From contig NZ_VOWY01000006.1 of assembly GCF_008014645.1 (NCBI RefSeq), forward strand, positions 24,280 through 88,279: a stretch of 64,000 nt of DNA, given 5' to 3'. Below are positions 1 to 8,033 of the stretch, one piece after another. The translations under genes were made by a program, and so were the position numbers. This DNA is from Collinsella sp. BA40. GTDB taxonomy: Bacteria > Actinomycetota > Coriobacteriia > Coriobacteriales > Coriobacteriaceae. How positions within the stretch are numbered: position 1 is the first letter of the stretch; each line of letters starts with the position of its first letter. The notes beneath the pieces were generated by a model. It did not search any database and was not told the DNA's origin. It worked only from the letters and a program-made list of their open reading frames with translations.

Positions 1-143
1 TCGAGCGAGTTATCGGTCGAACCGTCGTTCACCACGATGATCTCGATATCCTTGAGCGTCTGGGCGCAAATGGAATCGAGACAGGCGGGAAGGAAGGCGG
101 CGACGTTGTAAACGGGCACGACAACAGAAACTTTGGGTGACAT
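1..143 (-). CDS. Glycosyltransferase family 2, N-terminal part (runs off window)
   Basis: Only the first 47 codons are present, and the gene continues past position 1. The visible part reads MSPKVSVVVPVYNVAAFL followed by a VNDGSTDNS-type motif. This is the classic nucleotide-sugar-binding start of GT-A fold family 2 glycosyltransferases, including the first acidic motif of the NDGS type. The start ATG is at 143. It lies downstream of and codirectional with the pyruvyl transferase gene, with a gap of about 40 bases, so both probably belong to the same surface-glycan operon. Donor and acceptor sugar cannot be predicted from this fragment. Confidence 0.85.
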   Translation of the reverse strand, partial: MSPKVSVVVPVYNVAAFLPACLDSICAQTLKDIEIIVVNDGSTDNSL

Positions 144-184
144 AACGGCCAATCTCCTGAACTACACAACGGGTACCAGTATAA

Positions 185-1597
185 CTAAGCGCGCGGCTCT
201 ACAATCGAACTGCAAATACGCTCCAGGAAATCGAAGCTCTCCTGGAACAGCCCCGCGGGCACGAGGGGGATGGCGGGCTCGGACAGCATCTCGCCGAAGC
301 GGGCATCGAAGGACCCGTCGTCTAAGCACGTGCTGGCCATGAGCAGATTGTTCGACATGCCGAATACCTCGGCGATACGACGCATCTTGTTTCGGTAATG
401 CGGATGGTCGTCAACGCACATGAACAGCGTGGGAATGCCGGCTGCTGCGGACACGAGGCACGCGTGGTAGCGATACGCCACCACCACATCGCAATCGAGA
501 AAAGCGAGCTCGCGCAAATCGTCGGTATACGGAGCGACCTCGACGCGATCGGCCACACCGAGCTCCTCAACCAGCTGGCCCAGAAGCGTGGTGTCGAACT
601 TCCAGAAGTTGTAGAACGGAATGAGCCTGATACGGCAGGCATCTCCGAAGCGTTCACGCATCCGATCGAGGATGCGCGGAAGGGCCAGACGGTTGTGCGC
701 GTTGGTGACGTCGCCCGTCATAAAGACGATGCCCACGGTGAAGGGAGCATCATCATCGCGCGGCGAGCGCGAGCCGACGGCGCGGTTGCCGAAAACGATG
801 TCCTCGCACAGCTCGACATGGGACACGTCGACGCCGGCACGGCGCAGCGTTTCAAGGGAGTAGCCGTCGCGAAGCGATACGTGCGAGCACCGCGAAACAA
901 CACCGCCCAGACGACGCGAGAACTCCGTGTTGGGCTCGAGAGACTCGTTCGCCGAAAGGCCGACGGCGTAGACGTCCTTGTCGCGCTTGAGCATCTCCTC
1001 GCTCAGCCAGATAAACAGGTTTCCCGTGTTGATGTTCTTGGGATCGTGGTTGAACTGGCGCTCATCGATGATGGCGCCGCCGCCCCATACGAGAACATCG
1101 AAGTACTCGGCCAGCTGGCGGAGCTCCCAGATGGAACGCGGATAGTGTATCTGGTCGGCGCACGCGGGCAGGAGGCTGAAATCGTAGTCGGGATCGTCCC
1201 ACAGCAGCACGGACACGCGGACGCCGCGGCCCTCGAGATGCTGCAGCATGGTGCGCATCATGAGCTCGTCGCCGCAGTTGCTCGCACCATACCAGCCGGC
1301 AAGAAGGATGCGGCGGCCGGTGTACTCGCGGTTGAGTCCAAGATATTCCAGGTTGCAATAACTGGGTTTGTCGCGCGCCGCCTCGAAGGCCGAAAGGCGG
1401 TCGCCCATCTCGCGCAACGACCCGTAAACGGGGTCGAACAAGGGGCGCAGCGCATCGATCTTTTGCAGGGATTCCTCGTGCAGCCCGCGCGCCTCGTCGC
1501 GCACCTCGGCGATCTGCCCGACGACCTCGGAGACGCGCTGCTCGAAATACCGGTTGCTGGCGGGCAGCACCGAGCGAACATCCGACTTGACACTCAT
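185..1597 (-). CDS. Polysaccharide pyruvyl transferase family protein
   Basis: About 470 residues from the ATG at 1597. Residues 1-90 are charged and probably coiled-coil. The rest resembles the polysaccharide pyruvyl transferase family (CsaB/WcaK type), with a glycine-rich GWYGASNCGDELM stretch near the domain start, a central WGGGAIID segment and a C-terminal YRYHACLVSAAAGIPTLF motif, the usual H-containing signature. CsaB-type enzymes transfer phosphoenolpyruvate-derived ketal pyruvate to glycans. The gene is divergent from the ABC exporter at 1749. Start choice is uncertain: an in-frame ATG at 1669 would add a hydrophobic segment but has no visible ribosome binding site. Substrate is inferred only from family and context. 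Confidence 0.8.
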   Translation of the reverse strand: MSVKSDVRSVLPASNRYFEQRVSEVVGQIAEVRDEARGLHEESLQKIDALRPLFDPVYGSLREMGDRLSAFEAARDKPSYCNLEYLGLNREYTGRRILLAGWYGASNCGDELMMRTMLQHLEGRGVRVSVLLWDDPDYDFSLLPACADQIHYPRSIWELRQLAEYFDVLVWGGGAIIDERQFNHDPKNINTGNLFIWLSEEMLKRDKDVYAVGLSANESLEPNTEFSRRLGGVVSRCSHVSLRDGYSLETLRRAGVDVSHVELCEDIVFGNRAVGSRSPRDDDAPFTVGIVFMTGDVTNAHNRLALPRILDRMRERFGDACRIRLIPFYNFWKFDTTLLGQLVEELGVADRVEVAPYTDDLRELAFLDCDVVVAYRYHACLVSAAAGIPTLFMCVDDHPHYRNKMRRIAEVFGMSNNLLMASTCLDDGSFDARFGEMLSEPAIPLVPAGLFQESFDFLERICSSIVEPRA

Positions 1598-1748
1598 ATA
1601 TAAGTACCCCGCATTCACGAAGAGGACGTACGGAACGGCTGGAGAGACGAAAGCGAACCGCTTTCGCATCGCGCAGATTCTATGACTCAGAAACCTTAAT
1701 GCTAATATAGCCCATTGTAAAATGTCTGCGTATGAAGGTGGTCGACCC

Positions 1749-2573
1749 GTGGATTCAACCAACCAAAATACTGTTCCCGTCCATCATGAGAACGACTTGA
1801 AGAAGGATATCTATATCCTCAAGCAGCTCGTGGGCAAGGACTTCAAGCTCAAATACCGCCGCAGCTTCCTGGGCGTGCTTTGGAGCGTGCTCAACCCGCT
1901 GCTCATGATGATCGTCATGTCCGCTGTGTTCAGCACGTTCTTCGTGGGCCTGCGCGGTGAGAACATCGTGAACTACCCGCTCTACCTCATCCTGGGCAAC
2001 ATCACCTTCGGCCTCATGAACGACGCCACCAGCTCGTCGCTCATGTCCATCATCGGGTCGTCGTCGCTGCTCAAGAAGGTCAAGATCCGCCGCTTCGTGT
2101 TCCCGGTGCAGAAGGTTCTCTTCGCGCTGGTCAACTTCTTCTTCTCGCTCATCGCCGTAGCCATCGTCATGCTCTGGTTCCGCATCATGCCCACCGTGCA
2201 TATCCTGTGGCTGCCCGTGGGCCTGCTGCTGCTCATGCTCTTCTGCATGGGCGTGGGCCTGGCGCTCTCGGCCCTATCCGTATTCTTCCGCGACGTCATC
2301 CATCTGTGGAGCGTCGTCATGACCGCATGGACCTACGCCACCCCCCTCTTCTGGGACTTCGCCATGATCGACGGCATGAACCCGATCATGCAGGTCATCC
2401 TCAAGGCCAATCCCATGTACGCCTACGTCATGTTCATGCGCGACATCTTCCTGTATCAGACGAGCCCCAGCGCCGCCGTGCTCATCAGCTGCACCGCCTG
2501 GGCGGTCATCGCCATGGCGATCGGCTACCTGATCTTCCATAAGACCGAGCACAAGTTCATCCTCTACATTTAG
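1749..2573 (+). CDS. ABC-2 type polysaccharide exporter permease
   Basis: 274 residues with about six hydrophobic segments and the LKYRRSFLGVLWSVLNPLL motif typical of ABC-2 permeases of the TagG/Wzm group, which export lipid-linked teichoic acid or O-antigen-like glycans through the membrane. I chose the GTG at 1749 because a GAAGGTG ribosome binding site (1734-1740) sits 8 bases upstream. An in-frame ATG at 1722 lacks such a site. The ATPase gene starts 8 bases after its stop, so the two form a transporter operon. The divergent pyruvyl transferase suggests that a pyruvylated glycan is the cargo. Confidence 0.88.
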   Translation: MDSTNQNTVPVHHENDLKKDIYILKQLVGKDFKLKYRRSFLGVLWSVLNPLLMMIVMSAVFSTFFVGLRGENIVNYPLYLILGNITFGLMNDATSSSLMSIIGSSSLLKKVKIRRFVFPVQKVLFALVNFFFSLIAVAIVMLWFRIMPTVHILWLPVGLLLLMLFCMGVGLALSALSVFFRDVIHLWSVVMTAWTYATPLFWDFAMIDGMNPIMQVILKANPMYAYVMFMRDIFLYQTSPSAAVLISCTAWAVIAMAIGYLIFHKTEHKFILYI

Positions 2574-2581
2574 GAGCATCC

Positions 2582-3937
2582 ATGTCTTCCGACATCAAGA
2601 AGGACGAAGAATACGCAATCGAGGTCAACGATGTCACCATGGTGTTCAACATGGCATCGGAGCAGCTCAACAGCTTGAAAGAGTATTTCATCAAGATCAT
2701 GAAGCACGAGCTCTTCTTTGAGGAGTTCAAAGCTCTCAAGAACATCTCGTTCAAGATCAGGCGCGGTGAGACGGTCGGCCTCGTCGGTACCAACGGCTCG
2801 GGCAAGTCCACCATGCTCAAGGTTATCGCCGGCGTGCTCGAACCCACCTCGGGCAACTGCATCGTCCGCGGCAACATCGCACCCCTTATCGAGCTGGGCG
2901 CGGGCTTCGACTACGAGCTCACCGCACGCGAGAACATCTACCTCAACGGCGCGTTGCTGGGCTATACGCGCGAGTTCATCGACAGCAAGATGGACGACAT
3001 CATCGAGTTCGCCGAACTCGAGGACTTCATGGACATGCCGCTGAAGAACTACTCCTCCGGTATGACCGCGCGCATCGCATTCGCCATCGCCACCATCACG
3101 GAGCCCGACGTGCTCATCGTCGACGAAACGCTCTCCGTAGGCGACGTATTCTTCCAGCGCAAGTGCGAGAAGCGCATCAAGCACTTCGTCGACTCGGGCG
3201 ATGTAACCGTTCTGCTGGTCAGCCACTCCATGGACCAGGTCGAGCGCATCTGCGAGCGCGCCATCTGGATCGAGAAGGGCGACATGCGCATGGACGGCCC
3301 CGTCGAGGACGTGTGCCAGGCGTACCGCGAGCAGTTCGCCTTTACCGACATCGCCGAGGACACGCCGCATGCCAAGGAGATCTGGTGGCTCGCCCGCCAG
3401 AAGATTTCCAAGGGCTACCCCGATAACACCTTCCGCCCCGATGTGCTGGTGGCGCGGTGCGATGTCGCCGCCATGCTCTACCGCTACTCCGATGCAGTCG
3501 ACTACGCTCCTTCGGACGAGGATCGCACCCTGTTCAAGGATGTTGACGACAAGACGCCGCACGCAGAGTCCATCATGTGGCTGGGTCATGCCGGAATCGC
3601 GCAGATCATGGCCGGCGACGAATTCCGCCCGCACGACCAGGTGAAGCGCTACGAACTCGCCAGGATGCTCTATCTGCTCGACGGTAAGCCCGCATTCGAG
3701 CCCACCGAGCGCCTGCGCGACATGTATCCAGACGTTACGGATGAGACCCCGGGCGCCAAGGAGATCTGGTGGCTTGCCTCCTCCGGCGTGAAGTATGGCA
3801 CTCCCGAGGGCATGTACGCGCCCAACGACGTGATCACCCGCCGCGATGTGGCCATCATGTTCTACAGCGTTCACAAGATTCGCGTGAAGCGCATCCAGGA
3901 GGAGCAAAAGCGCAAAGAAGCCAAGCGTAAGTTCTAG
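2582..3937 (+). CDS. Polysaccharide export ABC ATPase with C-terminal triple SLH modules
   Basis: 451 residues. The N-terminal part (about 15-245) is a TagH/Wzt-type ATPase: Walker A GTNGSGKST at 69-77, signature NYSSGM near 160 and Walker B VLIVDETLSVGD near 178. Residues about 253-435 hold three S-layer-homology-like modules. Each begins FxDI/FKDV/YPDV, has an xxIWWL or IMWL core and ends in a motif equivalent to TRAE (VARCDVA, VKRYELA, ITRRDVA). The tail is Lys/Glu-rich. Known Wzt proteins carry a C-terminal glycan-reading domain at this place. SLH triads normally sit outside the cell and bind pyruvylated cell-wall polymers. No signal peptide is present, so these modules should be cytoplasmic. 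Confidence 0.88.
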   Translation: MSSDIKKDEEYAIEVNDVTMVFNMASEQLNSLKEYFIKIMKHELFFEEFKALKNISFKIRRGETVGLVGTNGSGKSTMLKVIAGVLEPTSGNCIVRGNIAPLIELGAGFDYELTARENIYLNGALLGYTREFIDSKMDDIIEFAELEDFMDMPLKNYSSGMTARIAFAIATITEPDVLIVDETLSVGDVFFQRKCEKRIKHFVDSGDVTVLLVSHSMDQVERICERAIWIEKGDMRMDGPVEDVCQAYREQFAFTDIAEDTPHAKEIWWLARQKISKGYPDNTFRPDVLVARCDVAAMLYRYSDAVDYAPSDEDRTLFKDVDDKTPHAESIMWLGHAGIAQIMAGDEFRPHDQVKRYELARMLYLLDGKPAFEPTERLRDMYPDVTDETPGAKEIWWLASSGVKYGTPEGMYAPNDVITRRDVAIMFYSVHKIRVKRIQEEQKRKEAKRKF

Positions 3938-3971
3938 AAACGCGTTGCAGCCTTAAGCAGCGCGCGACGAA

Positions 3972-4016
3972 GGGGCCCGAAGCAGTTCACACAGACCTGC
4001 TTCGGGCCCCTCTTTT
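3972..4016 (+). terminator. Rho-independent terminator after the exporter ATPase
   Basis: A perfect 14-bp stem (GGGGCCCGAAGCAG at 3972-3985 pairing with 3997-4010) with an 11-base loop is followed by TCTTTT. It lies 35 bases past the ATPase stop and closes the exporter transcript. Confidence 0.92.
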
Positions 4017-4061
4017 CGCATTCGGCAGCACGTAGACAAACGATCGCGTGACGATCATTCG

Positions 4062-5798
4062 CTACGCACGCATGTGTGCCGGGACATACGCGGAGTCGGA
4101 CGCAGCGGACGCCCCGACAAGGTCGGCCATCATGACGAGCAGCAAAGGCAGGCTCGTGAACAACGGGCTGGCATACCTATACAGCGACCCCGGACCAAGG
4201 AAGAGCGTTAAACAATACGCAAGCAGGACGGCGGCAGGTATCATGCGGCTCGCTGGGATGCGCAGGGCTATGCATGCAAACACGTAGGCCATGGCGAGCC
4301 AGAACCACGTCGAAGCCTTGAAGAGCAGATTCAAAACGGGGACGTTCGCCTCGAATCGAGATGCCAGAGCAGAGTCGACCGCGTCGCTCAAGGGCGGCAC
4401 GGGACGCTCGAAGGGAACCGCGAGGTATTGCGGCAAGGCGCCGCGCACCGCGTCATACGGGCACATGAGCGATAGCTGGACCGCATCCGCCTCGTTGGCA
4501 TAGGATACCGACTGACTCCAGTACCCTGCAGAAAGCAGCGCCCACGCATTGATGAAATTGCCAGGATAGCGAAGCGCGAGCCCGAGATAGAGACGAGCAA
4601 ACCGCAGCGGATCAGAGGAGACGAGACCGGTGTTGAAGTGCTCCTTCGTGGCATCGGCGAGCGTGTTGCGGTCGTATTTGCGCCAATCGGGAACAAGTTG
4701 CTCGATATAGGCGCGGTCGGCAGGATCGAGTTCGGCTCCATGGTCAACCAAGACGCTCGCAAGCTGCACCGAAGGAACGCTCATGATCTCTTTAGATGGA
4801 CCCGGCTTGATATCAAGAGCCCTATACACTGGACCGGTGATAACGAGCGACAGCGCGATAGCAGAGACGAGTGCAACGAGCAGGCGGCGCGCATCGAACG
4901 CCCGACCAGCATGAAGCGCGAGCGCAAGCAGCACCACGACCAGGAACGCATGGAGCGCGTTGTTGCGCATGAGCATGGACAGCAGGAAGAGAAAGAAGCC
5001 GTACACCAGCCAGCTGCGTATACCCGTAGACGGAATATCGTCGCGTACCGTACGGTAGACCCACAGCGCCACCAGCGCTAATAGACCCGAGAACACAACG
5101 TCCTTGGTGGTCATGGTTGCATAGACCGAGAAGCCCGGGAATAGCGCGGCGAACGCGAGGGCAGCCACGTAGATACGAAGGTGCCCCGACTCGTACGCAT
5201 AAGAGACGACGCGCGCGAGGCACAGCGAGAAGATGAGCGTCTGGCTTACGGTATAGACCGCCAATCCAGCACCGTAGGAGCCAAACAGCGTCTGGCCGAA
5301 AACGAGCGAGCCACCGAGCCAGAGGGAGTGCAGCGGCGGATGCCACGCGTTGAGATGGGACCAATACTCGGAGATATTGGTTGTATCCGGCGCGACGAAC
5401 GCCGTCTGCCACATGGCATCGAAACAGAAATCGCCAGGCCAGCGCGCAATAAGCACGGGCAGCCACGCAAGGCAGATAACGCTCCAGGCCAGTAAGAACG
5501 GATGGCGCACGCGCATGCGAAGACCTTCGGATGCCGCCACGCGATGACGGGAGGAGGCCCGCGAGAGCATCGCGTATCCCGCGATAGACAAGGGTGCGGC
5601 CAACACGAGCACCGTCACCCATGTAGCCATTGACCCAAGGTCGCACGTACCCGTACGGGCGAGGTTGCGGCCGATCGCCAACGAGGCGGCATAGAGCAAC
5701 GAAAAGAGCACGGACACCACGGCGAACCGAGCATCGATGCGCCCAGCGGACGCACCTCGACCGGATCCGAATCGTTCGACCTGCTTCGTATCGTTCAA
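4062..5798 (-). CDS. Large polytopic membrane protein, probably DUF6020 / GT-C-like
   Basis: 578 residues with about a dozen hydrophobic segments. A soluble loop in the second half contains VPSVQLASVLVDHGAELDP-like sequence. The motif HLNAWHPPLHSLWLGGSLVFG after the early membrane helices resembles the aromatic/His-rich loop of its paralogue at 8034 (SDHHPILDTLIMG), so the two share a family. I read it as DUF6020, whose topology resembles GT-C glycosyltransferases using polyprenyl-phosphate sugars; this function is an inference. The start is a TTG at 5798 with AGGGGGA just upstream. It is convergent with the exporter operon. Confidence 0.7.
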   Translation of the reverse strand: MNDTKQVERFGSGRGASAGRIDARFAVVSVLFSLLYAASLAIGRNLARTGTCDLGSMATWVTVLVLAAPLSIAGYAMLSRASSRHRVAASEGLRMRVRHPFLLAWSVICLAWLPVLIARWPGDFCFDAMWQTAFVAPDTTNISEYWSHLNAWHPPLHSLWLGGSLVFGQTLFGSYGAGLAVYTVSQTLIFSLCLARVVSYAYESGHLRIYVAALAFAALFPGFSVYATMTTKDVVFSGLLALVALWVYRTVRDDIPSTGIRSWLVYGFFLFLLSMLMRNNALHAFLVVVLLALALHAGRAFDARRLLVALVSAIALSLVITGPVYRALDIKPGPSKEIMSVPSVQLASVLVDHGAELDPADRAYIEQLVPDWRKYDRNTLADATKEHFNTGLVSSDPLRFARLYLGLALRYPGNFINAWALLSAGYWSQSVSYANEADAVQLSLMCPYDAVRGALPQYLAVPFERPVPPLSDAVDSALASRFEANVPVLNLLFKASTWFWLAMAYVFACIALRIPASRMIPAAVLLAYCLTLFLGPGSLYRYASPLFTSLPLLLVMMADLVGASAASDSAYVPAHMRA

Positions 5799-5859
5799 GC
5801 TATCCCCCTGCGAATCGCTGCAATCTCACCCATGGTCGCGCCTGCACCAGAAGGCGCCC

Positions 5860-6927
5860 CTATCGCCAACCGCCTACGATACCACGTACGAACGGGATGC
5901 GGTTGAGCGCATAGGAGCATGCCAGGCAAAGGGCGAAGATCACCCAGGGCAATCCGAGGCGCACGACATGGGACGTCATATCCATACCGAGGCGCGAGAT
6001 GAAGATCTCGTTGAGCACGAAATAATGCATGAGGTAGACACCGAAGGTGAGGCCTGCGACCTGCTTGACCAGCTTCGCGCTGACATGGATCCGTGCCAGC
6101 AACCCATCCCAATCAACCTGCTTGAAGAAGATGAATACCGCAACGGAGGGCAAGATGGCGGTAAGGTAGTTGTAGTCGAACAGCGCGTTGTCGAGCACGC
6201 CCGCCTGCTGGGAAGAGATCCAGGTGTAGCCATAACGGACCGCCAGGCCCAGGGCGCCGAGGCCGTAGAGCGCCAGACGCCGCCCGCGGACAGCGAATAT
6301 CTTCGTATCCTGGGAGAGCAGGTATCCCAACACGGTATACATGATGTAGCCGCCGGCAACGCTGATGGCGATGCCGCCGTTCCACGGCAGCCCCAGCACC
6401 TTGAAGAGCGGCGCGATGGTTCCCGACAGCAGCACGTAGGCCCCCACCAGGTACCACATCGTATCCGCATGGTCTTTCAGGCGCGAGAGCACCGGCATCG
6501 ACAGCGTGACGCCGAGCATGGAAAAGAAGAACCAGTACGTGCCGTCGATCTGGCCGTTCATAAACACGTTGAAGAAATGGCCGAGCGATGGCGTCCAACC
6601 CTCGGGAACGGGGTTGAGCAGGCCGCTCGTCCGCACAAGGTACTGGATTATGCACCAGGCCACGAACGGCACGAAGATGCCCTTCATACGCGACACCAGG
6701 AAGGCCTTGGTATCCTTCCGGTCGCGATACGCCAGCGTCTTAGCACCCGAGCACATGAAGAAAATGGGGACCGCCCAATAGAACGCGACCTCGACCGCCA
6801 GCGCCTGCGACCAATGGGGCGTTGCGGGCCCCCAGTGCACGATGCCGTTGCAGTGCAAGAAAATGACGGCAAGGCTGGCGACGATCGACAGGATGTCGAA
6901 GTAGATGTAGCGAGGCTTCGTGCCCAT
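5860..6927 (-). CDS. Acyltransferase family 3 membrane protein (OafA-like)
   Basis: 355 residues and about ten membrane helices. The N-terminus has the hallmark FDILSIVASLAVIFLHCNGIVHW, with the family's conserved histidine in the first helix, and later the CSGAKTLAYRDRK loop. Members transfer acetyl or other acyl groups to surface sugars. The ATG at 6927 is chosen because GGAAGGGAAG lies 7 bases upstream; an in-frame ATG at 6972 has no such site and would overlap the promoter region of the divergent GT2. Its stop is about 60 bases from the start of the DUF6020-like gene, so the pair is probably cotranscribed. Confidence 0.85.
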   Translation of the reverse strand: MGTKPRYIYFDILSIVASLAVIFLHCNGIVHWGPATPHWSQALAVEVAFYWAVPIFFMCSGAKTLAYRDRKDTKAFLVSRMKGIFVPFVAWCIIQYLVRTSGLLNPVPEGWTPSLGHFFNVFMNGQIDGTYWFFFSMLGVTLSMPVLSRLKDHADTMWYLVGAYVLLSGTIAPLFKVLGLPWNGGIAISVAGGYIMYTVLGYLLSQDTKIFAVRGRRLALYGLGALGLAVRYGYTWISSQQAGVLDNALFDYNYLTAILPSVAVFIFFKQVDWDGLLARIHVSAKLVKQVAGLTFGVYLMHYFVLNEIFISRLGMDMTSHVVRLGLPWVIFALCLACSYALNRIPFVRGIVGGWR

Positions 6928-7052
6928 TCGTTCGCTTCCCTTCCAATTGATCGCAAACGCTAGAAGATTCAAGGAGAATCATAGCCTGTTTGGGAACCGA
7001 TATATACTGGAAAGCTAGCTTGCATTCAGAGCAACCAGGAGAGATGCACCCT

Positions 7053-7997
7053 ATGAAAACCGTTGACACTTCACGTATAGCCGTTTTGATTCCCTGCTAT
7101 AACGAAGAGGTCACCATCGAGAAGGTCGTCTCCGATTTCCGCCGCGAGCTGCCCGGCGCGCCCGTCTACGTCTACGACAACAACTCGAGCGACCGCACGG
7201 CCGACAAGGCACGTGCCGCCGGTGCGATCGTGCGCCACGAACCCCGCCAGGGCAAAGGCAACGTATGCCGTCAGATGTTCCGCGACATCGAAGCGGATTG
7301 CTACCTCATGGTCGACGGCGACGACACCTACCCTGCCGAACAGGCCGCCGAGCTCTGCGCACCCATCTTGGACAACAAGGCCGACATGGTCGTTGGCGAC
7401 CGCCTTTCCAACGGCACATACGCCAAAGAGAACAAGCGCGCGTTCCACGGCTTTGGCAACAACCTGGTGCGCCGTATGATCAAATGGATCTACGGCTACA
7501 CGTTTGACGACGTCATGACCGGCTACCGGGCCTTCTCCCGCCCGTTCGTCAAAACGTTTCCCGTGCTCTCCACGGGATTCCAGATCGAAACCGAGCTATC
7601 GATCCACGCGGTAGACCGGCGCTGGCGCATAGCCGACGTCCCCATCGTCTACCGCGATCGCCCCGAGGGCAGCGAATCGAAGCTTGATACCGTAAGCGAC
7701 GGCATCAAGGTCATCTTGATGATCGGCACGCTCTTCAAGAACTACCGGCCGCTCGCCTGCTTCGGCAGCATAGCGACGCTCTTCCTCGCCCTCGGCCTTA
7801 TCTGCGGCATTCCCGTCATCGTCGAGTTCATACAGACCGGACTCGTGCCGAGGCTTCCAACGGCGGTGCTTGCCGTGGGCTTCGTCTTCCTCTCGGGTCT
7901 TTCCCTGGCAACCGGACTCATTCTCGATACGGTCGCCCGCAACGAGCGCAAGCAATGGGAGCTCAACGTATACCGCGTCATGGAACAAGATCGATAG
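7053..7997 (+). CDS. GtrB/DPM1-like glycosyltransferase family 2 (polyprenyl-phosphate sugar synthase)
   Basis: 314 residues. Residues 10-230 form the catalytic domain: IAVLIPCYNEEVTI, then DNNSSDRT and the metal-binding VDGDDTYP motif. Two C-terminal hydrophobic segments (about 235-260 and 270-300) anchor it, as in GtrB, CsbB and ArnC, which load a sugar onto undecaprenyl phosphate. The ATG at 7053 has AGGAGAG 9 to 11 bases upstream; an ATG at 7044 is too close to that site. It is followed by a DUF6020-like gene and, further on, by GtrA genes, the classic partners of GtrB enzymes. Confidence 0.85.
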   Translation: MKTVDTSRIAVLIPCYNEEVTIEKVVSDFRRELPGAPVYVYDNNSSDRTADKARAAGAIVRHEPRQGKGNVCRQMFRDIEADCYLMVDGDDTYPAEQAAELCAPILDNKADMVVGDRLSNGTYAKENKRAFHGFGNNLVRRMIKWIYGYTFDDVMTGYRAFSRPFVKTFPVLSTGFQIETELSIHAVDRRWRIADVPIVYRDRPEGSESKLDTVSDGIKVILMIGTLFKNYRPLACFGSIATLFLALGLICGIPVIVEFIQTGLVPRLPTAVLAVGFVFLSGLSLATGLILDTVARNERKQWELNVYRVMEQDR

Positions 7998-8033
7998 CAT
8001 CTCGCGAAGAACCTCTTCCCACTAGGAGCCCCC

